From NCBI RefSeq assembly GCF_010667685.1, contig NZ_WHZW01000009.1, positions 63,658-125,258 on the forward strand: a stretch of 61,601 nt of DNA, given 5' to 3'. A program made the translations under genes and the position numbers. This DNA comes from Bifidobacterium aerophilum. Lineage in GTDB: Bacteria > Actinomycetota > Actinomycetes > Actinomycetales > Bifidobacteriaceae. The notes beneath the pieces are model-generated. The model did no database searches. It was given only the letters and a program-made list of their open reading frames with translations, and had not been told where the DNA came from. Below, piece after piece: positions 27,938-36,732 of this stretch; position 1 is the stretch's first letter; each line of letters opens with the position of its first letter.

Positions 27938-29281
27938 TTATTTGCGCAACAGCGCACGCAATCTGCTCCACAGGGTCTTCTTGTGGAGCAGATTCATGCC
28001 TTCGGCCTCCGGCTTCACCGAGGCGATGTCATAGGAGTACGCCTTGCGGGAGCTGGGCTTGCCGACCAGATCGCCGAATTCGAGCAGCTGCGTGCGCGGA
28101 TTGTACGGATGGCGGATGTCGAACTCGAACAGACGCGCCGCCCGCTTCTCCGGGGCCGGACCGTACGAGCCGAACCCGCAGGTCGGCGTCGCCACCATCA
28201 TCACCCCTTCGGATTCGCCGACGAATCCGTTGCGATGGTCGTGACCGGCGACCAGGCCGAAATATCCCCCGTCGCGCAGCATCGCGAACTCGCCGCCGTC
28301 GAAATCCGGGCAGCTGATTCCCTCGCCCAGGTAACTGCCGGGCTGGGTCTTCGTCTCGTCAAGCGCGTAATAGCGCGATTCGTACGCGCGGTAGCCCTGG
28401 ATCGCGCCGGGCGCGTTCGGTTCGACGACCTTGAGTAGGTCGTAGTACTGCGGCACCGGCATGTGCTGGAACGCGATCGCCTTCGCGCCCAGCGCCTCGG
28501 GCACCGAATACAGGAAGTCCAGCGTGCGCTCGTCGGGCTTGCCGTACCCGCCTTCGGGGGAATAGTCGCCCGAGTCGGCGACGGCCAGCACCAGCACGTC
28601 GCGCGTGCGTTCGGCGTCCATCACCGGCAGCGCGAACGTGCCCGGCCCGAAGGGGAGCACACGCTGGTCGGCCAATCCTGACATCGGCGCGGACTGCGGC
28701 GTCGGCATGTCGTACGTGCCGTGCGGTAGCGGTGCGGCGTTGGTCGGGCTTTCGTCCGCGCCGGCATTTGCGCCATCGCTCGCGTCGCCGTTCGTATCCG
28801 GTACGACGTTCAGGCATCCCGGCACCTGCCGGTACAGTTCGTCGAGTTCGGCGTTGCTCAGGCCGCACTGGAAGTCGTGGTTGCCGTAGGTGACGGCGAA
28901 CGGCACGCCGCGTTCGACGAGCGGCTTGGTGAACGCCGCGATCTCGCCGCGCACCAGTTCGCGGGTTTCATCAAGCCGTTCCGGACGGGTCGATTTCGCC
29001 GGCGTCCAATGACGCTTGCGGAACGTGGCGGCGTAGGCGGTGTCGTATCCGGCGATCTGATTGCCGGTGAAGATCACGAGATCCGGCCGGGCGGCGTCGA
29101 GCGCGGCCGCGATCAGCCGTATCGTGTCCTTGGAGACTTTCGGACCGTCCTGCAGGTCCGCGAGCTGCAGGACGCGGAACTTGCCGGAGTTATGGAACTG
29201 CAGCCGGCCGAGCCGAGCAGAAACGGACAGCGGCCGCTCGTCGCCGCGGGTCTGATTGTCAGCCTGATTGAGTTCCGTCAT
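27938..29281 (-). CDS. Calcineurin-like metallophosphoesterase
   Basis: 447 residues. Motifs in order: VLQLADLQDG, VIFTGNQIAGYD, VTYGNHDFQ, a histidine region near AFQHMPVPQYYDL, and GLVAGHDHRNGF. This is the metallophosphoesterase set, but the first block is DLQD rather than the common DxH, and the second is GN rather than GD, as in the Dcr2/YvnB-like subgroup. It probably hydrolyses phosphate esters; the substrate is unknown. The start at 29281 (MTELNQADN) is preferred to 29320; Shine-Dalgarno is weak at both. No signal peptide is visible, so it is likely cytoplasmic. Confidence 0.85.
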   Translation of the reverse strand: MTELNQADNQTRGDERPLSVSARLGRLQFHNSGKFRVLQLADLQDGPKVSKDTIRLIAAALDAARPDLVIFTGNQIAGYDTAYAATFRKRHWTPAKSTRPERLDETRELVRGEIAAFTKPLVERGVPFAVTYGNHDFQCGLSNAELDELYRQVPGCLNVVPDTNGDASDGANAGADESPTNAAPLPHGTYDMPTPQSAPMSGLADQRVLPFGPGTFALPVMDAERTRDVLVLAVADSGDYSPEGGYGKPDERTLDFLYSVPEALGAKAIAFQHMPVPQYYDLLKVVEPNAPGAIQGYRAYESRYYALDETKTQPGSYLGEGISCPDFDGGEFAMLRDGGYFGLVAGHDHRNGFVGESEGVMMVATPTCGFGSYGPAPEKRAARLFEFDIRHPYNPRTQLLEFGDLVGKPSSRKAYSYDIASVKPEAEGMNLLHKKTLWSRLRALLRK

Positions 29282-29435
29282 GACCACAAGCGTAACCCAA
29301 ATCCATAAAGGACGCTGCAAGCGTTTGGCGACGGCGGGGACGTTCCCTGCGACGTCCGCGCAACGCCCGCCGTGACGGGACGTCCGCTCTTACATGGCGG
29401 CTGGTATCGTGCTGAGGGACTGATCTGTTGACGAT

Positions 29436-29507
29436 TGCGTCGATACTGACAGATACCGGATACCGACAACATACTGACCGACAGATACTGATACTGACAG
29501 GATATTC
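29436..29507. repeat. Degenerate tandem repeat GATACTGACAG / GATACCGACA
   Basis: The 70 bp before the DedA gene contain repeated ATACTGACAG, ATACCGG, ATACCGACA, ATACTGACCGACAG and ATACTGATACTGACAGG. The last copy supplies the ACAGG ribosome binding site, so repeat number could influence translation or spacing of the promoter. Confidence 0.7.
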
Positions 29508-30176
29508 ATGGGTTTCATCAATTTCATCATCGAACTGCTCAAGGATCCGCGCGCGGCGATCGCCAGCTGGATCGCGATGGGCGTGGCCCCCACGCTCGGC
29601 TTCATCTTCCTCATCATCTTCATCGAGACGGGCGTGGTGTTCTTCCCGTTCCTGCCCGGCGACTCGCTGCTGTTCGCGGCCGGCGTGTTCGCGGCGCCCG
29701 ACGCGGCCACCGGCCAGGTCGCGCTGCCGCTGCACTACCTGCTGCCGGTCGTGTGGTGCGCACCGATCATCGGCGACCAGTGCAACTACTTCATCGGCCA
29801 TTTCTTCGGCCGCCGCATCATCGAATCCGGCAAGGTCAAGGCGATGACCCCGGAGCGCATCGCCAAGACCGAGGCGATGATCGAGAAGTGGGGCCCGCTC
29901 GCGGTGTTCCTGGGCCGCTTCTTCCCCTTCATCCGCACGTTCATGCCGTTCATCTCCGGCATCTCGGGCATGCGCTGGCGCCGGTTCACGCCGTTCTCGA
30001 TGCTCGGCGGCTTCGTCTGGTCGTCGCTGTTCACGCTGCTCGGCTACTTCTTCGGCAACATCCCGGCCGTGCAGCAGCACTTCGAGCTGGTGATCGTGCT
30101 GATCCTCGCCGTGTCGCTGATCCCGACGATCGTCGGTCTACTCAAGGCCAAGTTCGGCAAGAAGAAGACGGCCTGA
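29508..30176 (+). CDS. DedA-family membrane protein
   Basis: 222 residues, the usual DedA length. Visible: IFIETGVVFFPFLPGDSLLF (the E...F/G.P.PGD signature), GDQCNYFIGHFFGRR, and FLGRFFPFIRTFMPFISGISGMRWRRF (the conserved FxRFxPxxR region), with about five hydrophobic segments. DedA proteins are proton-dependent membrane proteins, several of which flip polyprenyl-phosphate or phospholipid carriers. The ATG at 29508 follows GACAGGATATTC. It is a single-gene unit transcribed away from the metallophosphoesterase. Confidence 0.93.
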   Translation: MGFINFIIELLKDPRAAIASWIAMGVAPTLGFIFLIIFIETGVVFFPFLPGDSLLFAAGVFAAPDAATGQVALPLHYLLPVVWCAPIIGDQCNYFIGHFFGRRIIESGKVKAMTPERIAKTEAMIEKWGPLAVFLGRFFPFIRTFMPFISGISGMRWRRFTPFSMLGGFVWSSLFTLLGYFFGNIPAVQQHFELVIVLILAVSLIPTIVGLLKAKFGKKKTA

Positions 30177-30254
30177 TTCCGGTCGTGCGTCCGCCCGGCT
30201 ATGCGGCCTGCTGAGTGCCACGGGCGGACGCACACAAAATCTTCACAAATAGAG

Positions 30255-30283
30255 TTGCATTTCTTGGAGAACCCTATTATAGT
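30255..30283 (+). promoter_or_regulatory. Promoter of tRNA-Ala
   Basis: TTGCAT, 17-base spacer, TATAGT: a strong consensus-like promoter 36 bp upstream of the tRNA 5' end, in a local AT-rich stretch. Confidence 0.8.
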
Positions 30284-30319
30284 GTTGCGAGTTGTCCTGC
30301 GGAGCAAGACAACATCCAC

Positions 30320-30392
30320 GGGGCTGTAGCTCAGTTGGTAGAGCGCTTCGTTCGCATCGAAGAGGTCGTGGTTTCGATTACCATCAGCTCCA
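30320..30392 (+). tRNA. tRNA-Ala (CGC)
   Basis: GGGGCTGTAGCTCAGTTGGT starts the cloverleaf. Anticodon stem/loop is CTTCG-TTCGCAT-CGAAG (anticodon CGC), T-arm GTGGT-TTCGATT-ACCAT, 3' end CAGCTCC-A. CCA is not encoded. The acceptor has one G-U pair. It decodes GCG, a frequent alanine codon in this GC-rich genome. Confidence 0.93.
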
Positions 30393-30393
30393 C

Positions 30394-30430
30394 GAAGGCC
30401 GATTCCATTCCACCGGGATCGGCCTTTTTC
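30394..30430 (+). terminator. Terminator after tRNA-Ala
   Basis: AAGGCCGAT and ATCGGCCTTTTTC form a hairpin ending in a T-run 3 bases after the tRNA. Confidence 0.85.
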
Positions 30431-30479
30431 TTTTTCTCACATGGATCCGGCACCGGACCGGAACACGTCTCGAAAACGC

Positions 30480-30530
30480 ACTTGGCCTGTTGCCGACGTC
30501 GTACGCACGAGCATCGGCAACAGGCCAAGT
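30480..30530 (-). terminator. Terminator of fhs
   Basis: CTTGGCCTGTTGCCGA and TCGGCAACAGGCCAAG form a perfect 16-bp stem 27 bp after the fhs stop. On the minus strand GTTTTC follows. Confidence 0.8.
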
Positions 30531-30556
30531 CAATCGGAAATTAACCGAAAAACGGA

Positions 30557-32074
30557 TCAGACGATCTTCGGCATCGGGGTGGTCAGCGACGTGGTCAGGT
30601 TCACGTGCACCAGACCGGCGCCCGCATGCACCTCGACCTTCTTCAGCGTCACCGTGCGCTCCTCCTCCGGGGCGCGGTCGTTGTCGGTCATCGTCGCCGG
30701 GGACTTGACCGCGACCAGCGCCAGATCGGCCAGCGAAATGCCGGCGGACTCGCACAGCTTCACGGCGGCGTCGCGCGACGGGATGAAACCGTCCTTGAGC
30801 AGCACGCGCTCGGCAGGCACGCCATACGCATGCTCGGCGACCCACTTCACGTTCTCGATCACGGACATGCCCTTATGGCTGTGCGGGCGGGCCGGCATCG
30901 AACCGTTGACCAGCACGTCGACGAACGCGTCAAGCTGATCGGACAGGCCTTCGCCGCCGTCGCGGTACAGGTTGCCGATGATCGGATCACGGAACTCCAG
31001 CTTCTTGGCGGTCTCGCGCAGCGCCGGAATCTGATCGTCCTCGCCCTCCCACAGGTTGATCAGCGGGAACGCCGGAATGTCAAGGCCTTCGAGACGGTTC
31101 ACGTGGAACGGGTAACGCCACGCCAGCTCCGGATCGTCGCGCCACGTCGAAGCGCGGGTCACGACGACCGCGGCGGACGGCCACTGCGCGCCGAACTCGC
31201 GGCAGGCGATGTCCAGCCACTTCTGCGCGCCCGCGTCGGTGCCGTAACCGGCCTCGACGATGACCACGTCATGCAGCGCGCACGCCATCTCCACGGAGAT
31301 CAGCGTCGGAATGCCGATCGACACGTTCGCGAACGGGCCGCCGTGCACGTACACCGGAGAGCCGTTCACGGTCTCGGTCAGGGCCGGCTTGACCGCGTCA
31401 GACAGCATGTTCGTGATGCGCCACAGATCGATGAACTCGCCGAAGGTCACGGCCTTGCCATCCTTCGTGCCGGCGATCATCTTCGACACGCGCTCGCCGA
31501 TCTCGTCCATCGAACGGGACAGCACGACGATCTGCATGAGCTCGGAGGTCGGAGTGAGCACGACCTTCTCGGCCACGTTGTTCTTGCCCGCGTCCACGGT
31601 GATCGAACGCAGGGAGCGCGACGGGACCTCGGAGACGCGCGGCACGAGCACGTCGTCGAGCTTGCCCTCGTCGATCGCCTTCTCGGCGAAGGAGACGAGC
31701 AGGTTCTGAGCGGCCGCGATGGCGGCCATCTCGCCGCACAGACCCCAGTCGATGAGCTCCGGGTGGGTCAGCGACGCCTTGCCGCCGCCGGACGCGCCGC
31801 CCTTCGAGCCGGCCGCGGTGATGCCCATGCTCGGCTGGCGCAGCACGGCGGTCGCGTCGATGCCACGCGCGCGCAGCGCGTCGATGAGCGCGATCGTGGT
31901 GGTGGTCTTGCCTTCGCCGCGGGACGCCTTGAGCGGGGTGTCGGCGGTGACGAGCACGACCTTGCCGTGCTTGCGCGGCGCATCCGGGTTGGACTTGAGG
32001 TAGTCCATGTAGCCGAACGCGTCGATCTTCTTGACCAGACCGTACTGGCTGGTGAAATCCTCGATGGAGGTCAT
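30557..32074 (-). CDS. fhs: Formate--tetrahydrofolate ligase
   Basis: ATP-dependent formation of 10-formyl-THF from formate and tetrahydrofolate (one-carbon metabolism, cytosolic); in bifidobacteria it can use formate from pyruvate formate-lyase. 505 residues. Motifs: P-loop ASRGEGKTTTTIALID, then MGITAAGSKGGASGGGK and VHGGPFANVSIG, VVIVEAGYGTDAGAQKW. The ATG at 32074 (MTSIEDFTSQYG) follows GAAAGGATTGCTGCCA; the track-length frame to 32098 adds eight non-family residues. It is shorter than the classical ~555-residue enzyme, typical of the actinobacterial form as far as I recall. Confidence 0.93.
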   Translation of the reverse strand: MTSIEDFTSQYGLVKKIDAFGYMDYLKSNPDAPRKHGKVVLVTADTPLKASRGEGKTTTTIALIDALRARGIDATAVLRQPSMGITAAGSKGGASGGGKASLTHPELIDWGLCGEMAAIAAAQNLLVSFAEKAIDEGKLDDVLVPRVSEVPSRSLRSITVDAGKNNVAEKVVLTPTSELMQIVVLSRSMDEIGERVSKMIAGTKDGKAVTFGEFIDLWRITNMLSDAVKPALTETVNGSPVYVHGGPFANVSIGIPTLISVEMACALHDVVIVEAGYGTDAGAQKWLDIACREFGAQWPSAAVVVTRASTWRDDPELAWRYPFHVNRLEGLDIPAFPLINLWEGEDDQIPALRETAKKLEFRDPIIGNLYRDGGEGLSDQLDAFVDVLVNGSMPARPHSHKGMSVIENVKWVAEHAYGVPAERVLLKDGFIPSRDAAVKLCESAGISLADLALVAVKSPATMTDNDRAPEEERTVTLKKVEVHAGAGLVHVNLTTSLTTPMPKIV

Positions 32075-32138
32075 TGGCAGCAATCCTTTCTTTCCCATCG
32101 TGATTCCGTTGGCGGCTTTTCGGGCCGTGCAACGAGAT

Positions 32139-32198
32139 GAGGGGTAGTCAGAAGATTATAGGCCAGATTATAGGCCGTACCTTCTGACTACCCCTCAG
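32139..32198. repeat. Inverted repeat between C69 dipeptidase and fhs
   Basis: GAGGGGTAGTCAGAAG and CTTCTGACTACCCCTC flank GATTATAGGCCAGATTATAGGCCGTAC, which holds a direct GATTATAGGCC duplication. It serves as the likely end of the dipeptidase transcript and lies upstream of fhs... on the minus strand the dipeptidase stop (32217) is on its right, fhs start (32074) on its left. Confidence 0.75.
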
Positions 32199-32216
32199 CC
32201 GGGCGTGCGAAGCGCC

Positions 32217-33863
32217 TTAGAAATCGGACAGGTGGAAACCGTTCTTCATCTTCATGCTGGTGTTGTACAGCACGGTGTCGAGCAGCTTGTCGGTCTCGGC
32301 CTTGAGCCGATCGGCGAGCTTCTGGTTCGCGGCGGTCAGCGTCTGACGCACGGCTTCGTTCGACCGCAGCTCGGCGATGATCTCGTCGGGCTCCATCGGC
32401 TGCACGTCGAGATCGGCGTCGTCCACGTCGAACTCGTCGAACGCGCCGTCCTCGGTCTCGTCCGCATCGTCCGCGTCATCGGACTGCGGCCACACGCCGG
32501 CGATCGCGTTGATTGCGGCGTCCGTATCGGCCACGGAGCGGTGTCCGATCGCGCCGGTCTTCTCCTGGTAACGGTCGATGGCCGGCTCGTTGTCGGCGAA
32601 CTGCGCGTCGGCCAGCGCGGCGATCACGCGGTTGGCCCAGTAGAAGTTCTCGGTGGTCACGCGCGTGGTCGTGTCCTCCAGATACGCCGGCGTCGCGTCG
32701 ACGTTCGTGTAGAACGGCATGAGCGTGTTGAACGGGTTGGATCCGTAGGCGATCCACTGGATCGCGCGGTTGACCTGCGGGCGGTACGGGCGGATCTGCA
32801 TGACCGACAGCTGGCTCTGGCGGTTGATGCCGATCGGACGGTACATGTGCTTGGTGCGTTCGTCGCCGAGCTTGCCGTACGGATCGTACGGGGTGCCCTG
32901 ATAGTGGTTCGACAGGACCCACTTGATGTCCTCGATCGTCACCTTGCGTTCGGGCTGACGGGCCCACGGGATGTCGTTGGATTCCGGCTTGTGGTCAGCG
33001 TCGGGGCCGTCCCAGACCTCGTCATACGGGTTGAGGAAACGCTGCATCGCCCATGCGCGCGGCGTGTTGTACACGTGGTCGGAGTCGGAGTGCGAGCCGA
33101 ACGCGTCGCGCGGGTTGAACGGGGAGGTCGATTCGACGGACAGGTCGAGATGGTTGTCCTCGATGAACTCGGCGAGATCGGCCGAGCACATGTGGTCGGC
33201 CTGGTCGCCGAGCGCGTCGTCGAGGTCGAACTCGTCGATGCCGAGCTGGTTCGGCATGGTCACGTACGCTTCGTCCGGCACGCGCTTGGCGATCCAGTGA
33301 TGGCCGCCGACCGTTTCCATCCACCAGATCTCGTTCGCGTCGGAGAACGCGGTGCCGTTCATCTCGTAGGTGCCGTACTGTTCGAGCAGTGCACCGAGAC
33401 GCTCGACGCCCTCACGCGCGGTCTTGACGTACGGCAGGACGAGCGTGACGAAGTCCTCTTCGCCGATGCCGCCGGGGACTTCCGGCTCGTAATCCGGGTC
33501 GCCTTCCTTGCCGCGCGCCGGCTGATACTCGACGAACGGATCGGCGCCGCGCACGCGCTCGTTGGTGGTGAGGGTTTCGGTGGCGCTCATCGCCACGTTC
33601 GCCTCGTTGATGCCGGCTTCGCCCCAGATGCCGTCCTTGAGGTCGGCGTTCGGCGCGGCCGTGTACCGCAGCGGGGTTTCGTCACTCAGGTCGATGGTCA
33701 GGTGGGAGATCACGCTGTGGTAGATCTTCGGCTGTTCCTCGGGCTTGACGACGACGAAACGCTTCGGGTTGAACTCGCCGTTGGAGCTGTCCTCGTTGCG
33801 GGCGATGATCGTGGAACCGTCATAGCTGGCGTCCTTGCCGACCAGGATCGTGGTGCAGGCCAT
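32217..33863 (-). CDS. C69-family dipeptidase (PepD-like)
   Basis: 548 residues. N-terminal MACTTILVGKDASYDGSTI carries the C69 nucleophile cysteine at position 3 (Ntn hydrolase after Met-Ala removal), followed by IIARNEDS. Other visible family features are WGEAGINEANVAMSATET and the NEIWWMETVGGHHWIAKRVPDE region. It hydrolyses dipeptides in the cytosol and fits peptide-scavenging lactic or bifidobacterial metabolism. AGAAAGGACAACAATAT precedes the ATG. An acidic insertion (around DDADDADETEDGAFDEFD, ~460-485) is not usual in short homologues. It is followed, 63 bp upstream on the same strand, by the YbhB-like gene, so a small operon is possible. Confidence 0.92.
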   Translation of the reverse strand: MACTTILVGKDASYDGSTIIARNEDSSNGEFNPKRFVVVKPEEQPKIYHSVISHLTIDLSDETPLRYTAAPNADLKDGIWGEAGINEANVAMSATETLTTNERVRGADPFVEYQPARGKEGDPDYEPEVPGGIGEEDFVTLVLPYVKTAREGVERLGALLEQYGTYEMNGTAFSDANEIWWMETVGGHHWIAKRVPDEAYVTMPNQLGIDEFDLDDALGDQADHMCSADLAEFIEDNHLDLSVESTSPFNPRDAFGSHSDSDHVYNTPRAWAMQRFLNPYDEVWDGPDADHKPESNDIPWARQPERKVTIEDIKWVLSNHYQGTPYDPYGKLGDERTKHMYRPIGINRQSQLSVMQIRPYRPQVNRAIQWIAYGSNPFNTLMPFYTNVDATPAYLEDTTTRVTTENFYWANRVIAALADAQFADNEPAIDRYQEKTGAIGHRSVADTDAAINAIAGVWPQSDDADDADETEDGAFDEFDVDDADLDVQPMEPDEIIAELRSNEAVRQTLTAANQKLADRLKAETDKLLDTVLYNTSMKMKNGFHLSDF

Positions 33864-33926
33864 ATATTGTTGTCCTTTCTGTGACTTCCGTATCGACTTT
33901 CGTCTTGACTTTCCGTATCCGGTGAA

Positions 33927-34481
33927 TCACGCTTTGCCGGTAACGAAGATACCGCCCTGGTCGGGGGTTTCGCCGCAGTTTCTCAGTGCGTGAAGCAGCT
34001 CGTTCATCCAGAATCCCTGATTGAGGCCGGGCAGCGGTTCCTTGGTGCCCCACACGTGCAGGTAGTAGTCGTGGTCCTTGTCCGGCGGCTGCGGGCCGTT
34101 GTAGCGCATGATGACGGCCGGATCGCTGTCGCGGCCCACGAACTTGGACGCGGAGGAGTTGCGGCCCTGCACGGCCTCCGGGATCATCGCGGGCATCTGG
34201 CGGGAGAAGTCCGGCGGGATCTGCAATGCGTGCGAATCGTTGAAGTCGTACATGAGCGCGTCGATCGGCAGGTTCGCGACCGTCCAGTGGATCCATTCGA
34301 ATCCGCACACCGGGATCGAGTCCGGATCGGTGAGGGTCCAGTGCAGGTAGCGCACGGACGGGTCGATCTGGTCGATGTAGAAGGGGAAGGAGATGACGGG
34401 CACGCCGCCATTGCGGTATTCGGGCGCGGCGGCCTTCGCGAAGTCGTCGGGCACCACCGTGAAATCAGCGGAAATCTTCAT
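33927..34481 (-). CDS. YbhB/YbcL-family (PEBP / Raf kinase inhibitor-like) protein
   Basis: 184 residues, the family length. Visible: GGVPVISFPFYIDQIDPSVR, the DPDS...HWTVANLP block (ligand-pocket DPD..P and H), GRNSSASKFVG and YNGPQPPDKDHDYYLHVWG (GPxPPxxxHxY). PEBP-fold proteins bind phospho-head groups in eukaryotes; the bacterial function is undefined. The ATG at 34481 (MKISADFTV) starts the fold; the extra 19 residues of the longer frame are basic and unlike the family. Shine-Dalgarno is weak (CACTGAAGCC). Confidence 0.9.
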   Translation of the reverse strand: MKISADFTVVPDDFAKAAAPEYRNGGVPVISFPFYIDQIDPSVRYLHWTLTDPDSIPVCGFEWIHWTVANLPIDALMYDFNDSHALQIPPDFSRQMPAMIPEAVQGRNSSASKFVGRDSDPAVIMRYNGPQPPDKDHDYYLHVWGTKEPLPGLNQGFWMNELLHALRNCGETPDQGGIFVTGKA

Positions 34482-34550
34482 GGCTTCAGTGTATCGCGGG
34501 CGTGTGTAACGGTGCGTGGACGGGCCGAGACGCGGCATCGGCCCTGCGGA

Positions 34551-35726
34551 TCACGGGATCAGGGCGCAGAAGAGGGCCTCGAACAGGAGGGTGGGGTTGC
34601 CGTTGCCGGCGAGGCGACGGCGGGCCGTGGCGATTTCGTCGAGGCGGCGCACCGCTCCGTCGCGCGTCAGGCGGATGGACAGTTCGGCGATCGCGGCGCG
34701 GTTTTCGAGGTTGATCAGTCCGACCGCGTCCTCCGCGTTGTTCTGCACGACGGCCACGTCGCGATAGACGGATGCGACCGAGTTGAGCGCGCGGTCGAGC
34801 ACGTCGCGGCTGCGGCGGGTCGCCTGCCGTTTGAGCTCGTCCTTCTTGGCGATCTGGTTGTAGGCGCCGCGCAGGTTCGGCGGGATGCGGTCCTTCTCCC
34901 CCAGCCCGTTGAGACGGCGGAAATCGGCTTCGGCGCGCGCCGCCTGGCGTTCCACGTCGGCTTCGGCCTGGCCTTTCGCGTTGTCGATGAGGTTGCCGGC
35001 GAGCAGCACCGCGTCGGACGCGCGCGTGAGGTTCAGCACGCCGACGACGAGCTCGTCGCGGTCGGTCATGACGCGTTCGTTCGTGGCATACAGCCGGGCC
35101 ACGCCGATATGGCCTTCGGCAAGCCGCGCCGCGCGGGCGGCGACGTGCTCGGTGAAACGCTCCTTGTCCGGCAGGGTCGGGTTCACGTTGCGCATGAGGA
35201 ATTCGGCGACGGCCTTGTTCGACGGCACGGCGAGGTTCACGATGCGGGTTCGCGATCGGATCGTGGGCAGCACGTCCTGCGCGCTCGGTGCGCACAGCAT
35301 CCAGATCGTATGCTCAGCCGGTTCTTCGATCTCCTTGAGCAGCACGTTCGTGGTGCGTTCGAGCATGCGGTCGACGTCTTCGATTATGATGATCCGCCAC
35401 GGCGCGGTGCCGGGCATCTGTTCGCTGATGCCGATGAGGTCGCGCACCTCATCGATGCCGATGGTGACCTTGTTCGTGGACAGGACCGTCACGTCGGGAT
35501 GCGTGCCGGCAAGGATGTCGCGCGTGGCCTTGGTCGGCTCGTCGTTCAGGCCGTGGTCAGGGCTTTCGAGCGCGGCGGCGAACGCCTTGGCCACGTTGGA
35601 GCGGCCGGAGCCGGGAGGGCCGCAGATCAGCCATGACTGCGCAATCGCCTTCGGGTCGCCGCCGGCGATGGCCTTGAGTTGTTCGACGACCGGTTTCTGG
35701 CCGACGATAGCGTCCCACACGCTCAT
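34551..35726 (-). CDS. holB: DNA polymerase III subunit delta'
   Basis: Clamp-loader ATPase-fold subunit that helps place the beta clamp on DNA. 391 residues. The AAA+ core shows [18 protein letters not shown] (a P-loop with Arg in place of Lys, so probably no ATP hydrolysis, as expected for delta') and [12 protein letters not shown]. The usual SRC arginine finger is SRT (IRSRTRIV), and the zinc-binding cysteines of classical delta' are absent, as in other actinobacteria. The ATG at 35726 overlaps the tmk stop (ATGA-type), so it is translationally coupled to tmk. Confidence 0.92.
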   Translation of the reverse strand: MSVWDAIVGQKPVVEQLKAIAGGDPKAIAQSWLICGPPGSGRSNVAKAFAAALESPDHGLNDEPTKATRDILAGTHPDVTVLSTNKVTIGIDEVRDLIGISEQMPGTAPWRIIIIEDVDRMLERTTNVLLKEIEEPAEHTIWMLCAPSAQDVLPTIRSRTRIVNLAVPSNKAVAEFLMRNVNPTLPDKERFTEHVAARAARLAEGHIGVARLYATNERVMTDRDELVVGVLNLTRASDAVLLAGNLIDNAKGQAEADVERQAARAEADFRRLNGLGEKDRIPPNLRGAYNQIAKKDELKRQATRRSRDVLDRALNSVASVYRDVAVVQNNAEDAVGLINLENRAAIAELSIRLTRDGAVRRLDEIATARRRLAGNGNPTLLFEALFCALIP

Positions 35727-36385
35727 CGCGCACCGCCCGTCGGTCCGGCGGCGGCCAGCACCTCGTCGATGTCCTCGCGAATCGCGTTCCACACCTCGCC
35801 GATCGACTCGCTCGCGTCGATCACGCGGAACCGGTCCGGCTCGGCGGTCGCCAGGTCGAGGAACGCCTGACGGGTGCGGGACTGGAACCCATCACCCGCG
35901 GACTCCATGCGATCGGCCTCATGTTGGAGCCGGGAGTGCGAAAGCTCCGGATCCATATCGAGCAGGTACGTGCGGGCCGGCAGCAGGTCGTTCGTGGCCC
36001 ACATGCTCAAGGACCGGATCTCGGCGGCGGTCAGTTCGCGACCGCCCGCCTGATAGGCGAGCGACGAGTCGAGGTATCGGTCGGTGATGACGACCGCCCC
36101 GCGTTCGAGCGCCGGGCGGATGACTTCGGCGACGTGCTGGGCGCGGTCGGCGGCGAACAGCAGAGCCTCGGCGCGCGCAGCGATGTCGGCGGAGCCGTCG
36201 ACATCGGAACCCTCGACGCCATGCAGCAGCATGCGGCGGATCGCCTGGCCGAGCGGGGTGCCGCCCGGTTCGCGGGTGACCACCACTTCACGCCCCTGTG
36301 CCTCAAGGTATGCACGCAACCGCTCGACCTGCGTGGTCTTGCCCACGCCGTCGACGCCCTCAAACGAAACAAACACTCCGGTCAT
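35723..36385 (-). CDS. tmk: Thymidylate kinase
   Basis: Phosphorylates dTMP to dTDP. 220 residues. P-loop [17 protein letters not shown], the DR box [13 protein letters not shown] and a lid/TMP-binding region are in the expected order. The ATG at 36385 ([10 protein letters not shown]) is preceded by GTGAAGGGC, and the product starts as the family does; the longer frame runs into the upstream inverted repeat. tmk-holB is a standard actinobacterial pair. Confidence 0.95.
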   Translation of the reverse strand: MTGVFVSFEGVDGVGKTTQVERLRAYLEAQGREVVVTREPGGTPLGQAIRRMLLHGVEGSDVDGSADIAARAEALLFAADRAQHVAEVIRPALERGAVVITDRYLDSSLAYQAGGRELTAAEIRSLSMWATNDLLPARTYLLDMDPELSHSRLQHEADRMESAGDGFQSRTRQAFLDLATAEPDRFRVIDASESIGEVWNAIREDIDEVLAAAGPTGGAR

Positions 36386-36420
36386 GCCCTTCACCTTAAC
36401 GCACGCGCCGTATTGACCGG

Positions 36421-36616
36421 CTTTCCTCAAAGTCTGAGGCAGTTTCCCTCTTCGGCAAGGGTCTTTCCACAAACTTTGAGGCAGCACTCCTGCCTGAAAG
36501 CATGGAGAACACCCCCGAATGCGGCTCGCAAGGCCGTTGCTCTGCGAGACCGCTGCCTCAAAGTTTGCAGGAAGACCCCTGCGCAGAGAAGAAACTGCCT
36601 CAAGGTTTGAGGAAAG
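36421..36616. repeat. 196-bp element with 65-bp imperfect inverted arms
   Basis: The left arm 36421-36485 (CTTTCCTCAAAGTCTGAGG...TTTGAGGCAGC) matches the reverse complement of 36552-36616 at about 80% of positions. Each arm itself carries two CTTTGAGGCAG-like motifs. The ends are CTTTCCTCAAA and TTTGAGGAAAG. The central 66 bp are unique. It lies between tmk and topA, in a MITE-like structure or a large RNA fold upstream of tmk. Confidence 0.8.
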
Positions 36617-36690
36617 ACTGGCGAGCGCAACGTTCCAGACACAGCTGTTGAAATGTCGTGATTCCCGGCGTCAGCCGCCACCCGCATAAC

Positions 36691-36724
36691 AAAAATGGGG
36701 CTTCCTCTCAATGAAGAAGCCCCA
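36691..36724 (-). terminator. Terminator of topA
   Basis: TGGGGCTTC and GAAGCCCCA form a 9-bp stem. On the minus strand TTTTTG follows, directly after the topA stop at 36733. Confidence 0.85.
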
Positions 36725-36732
36725 CACCGCGG

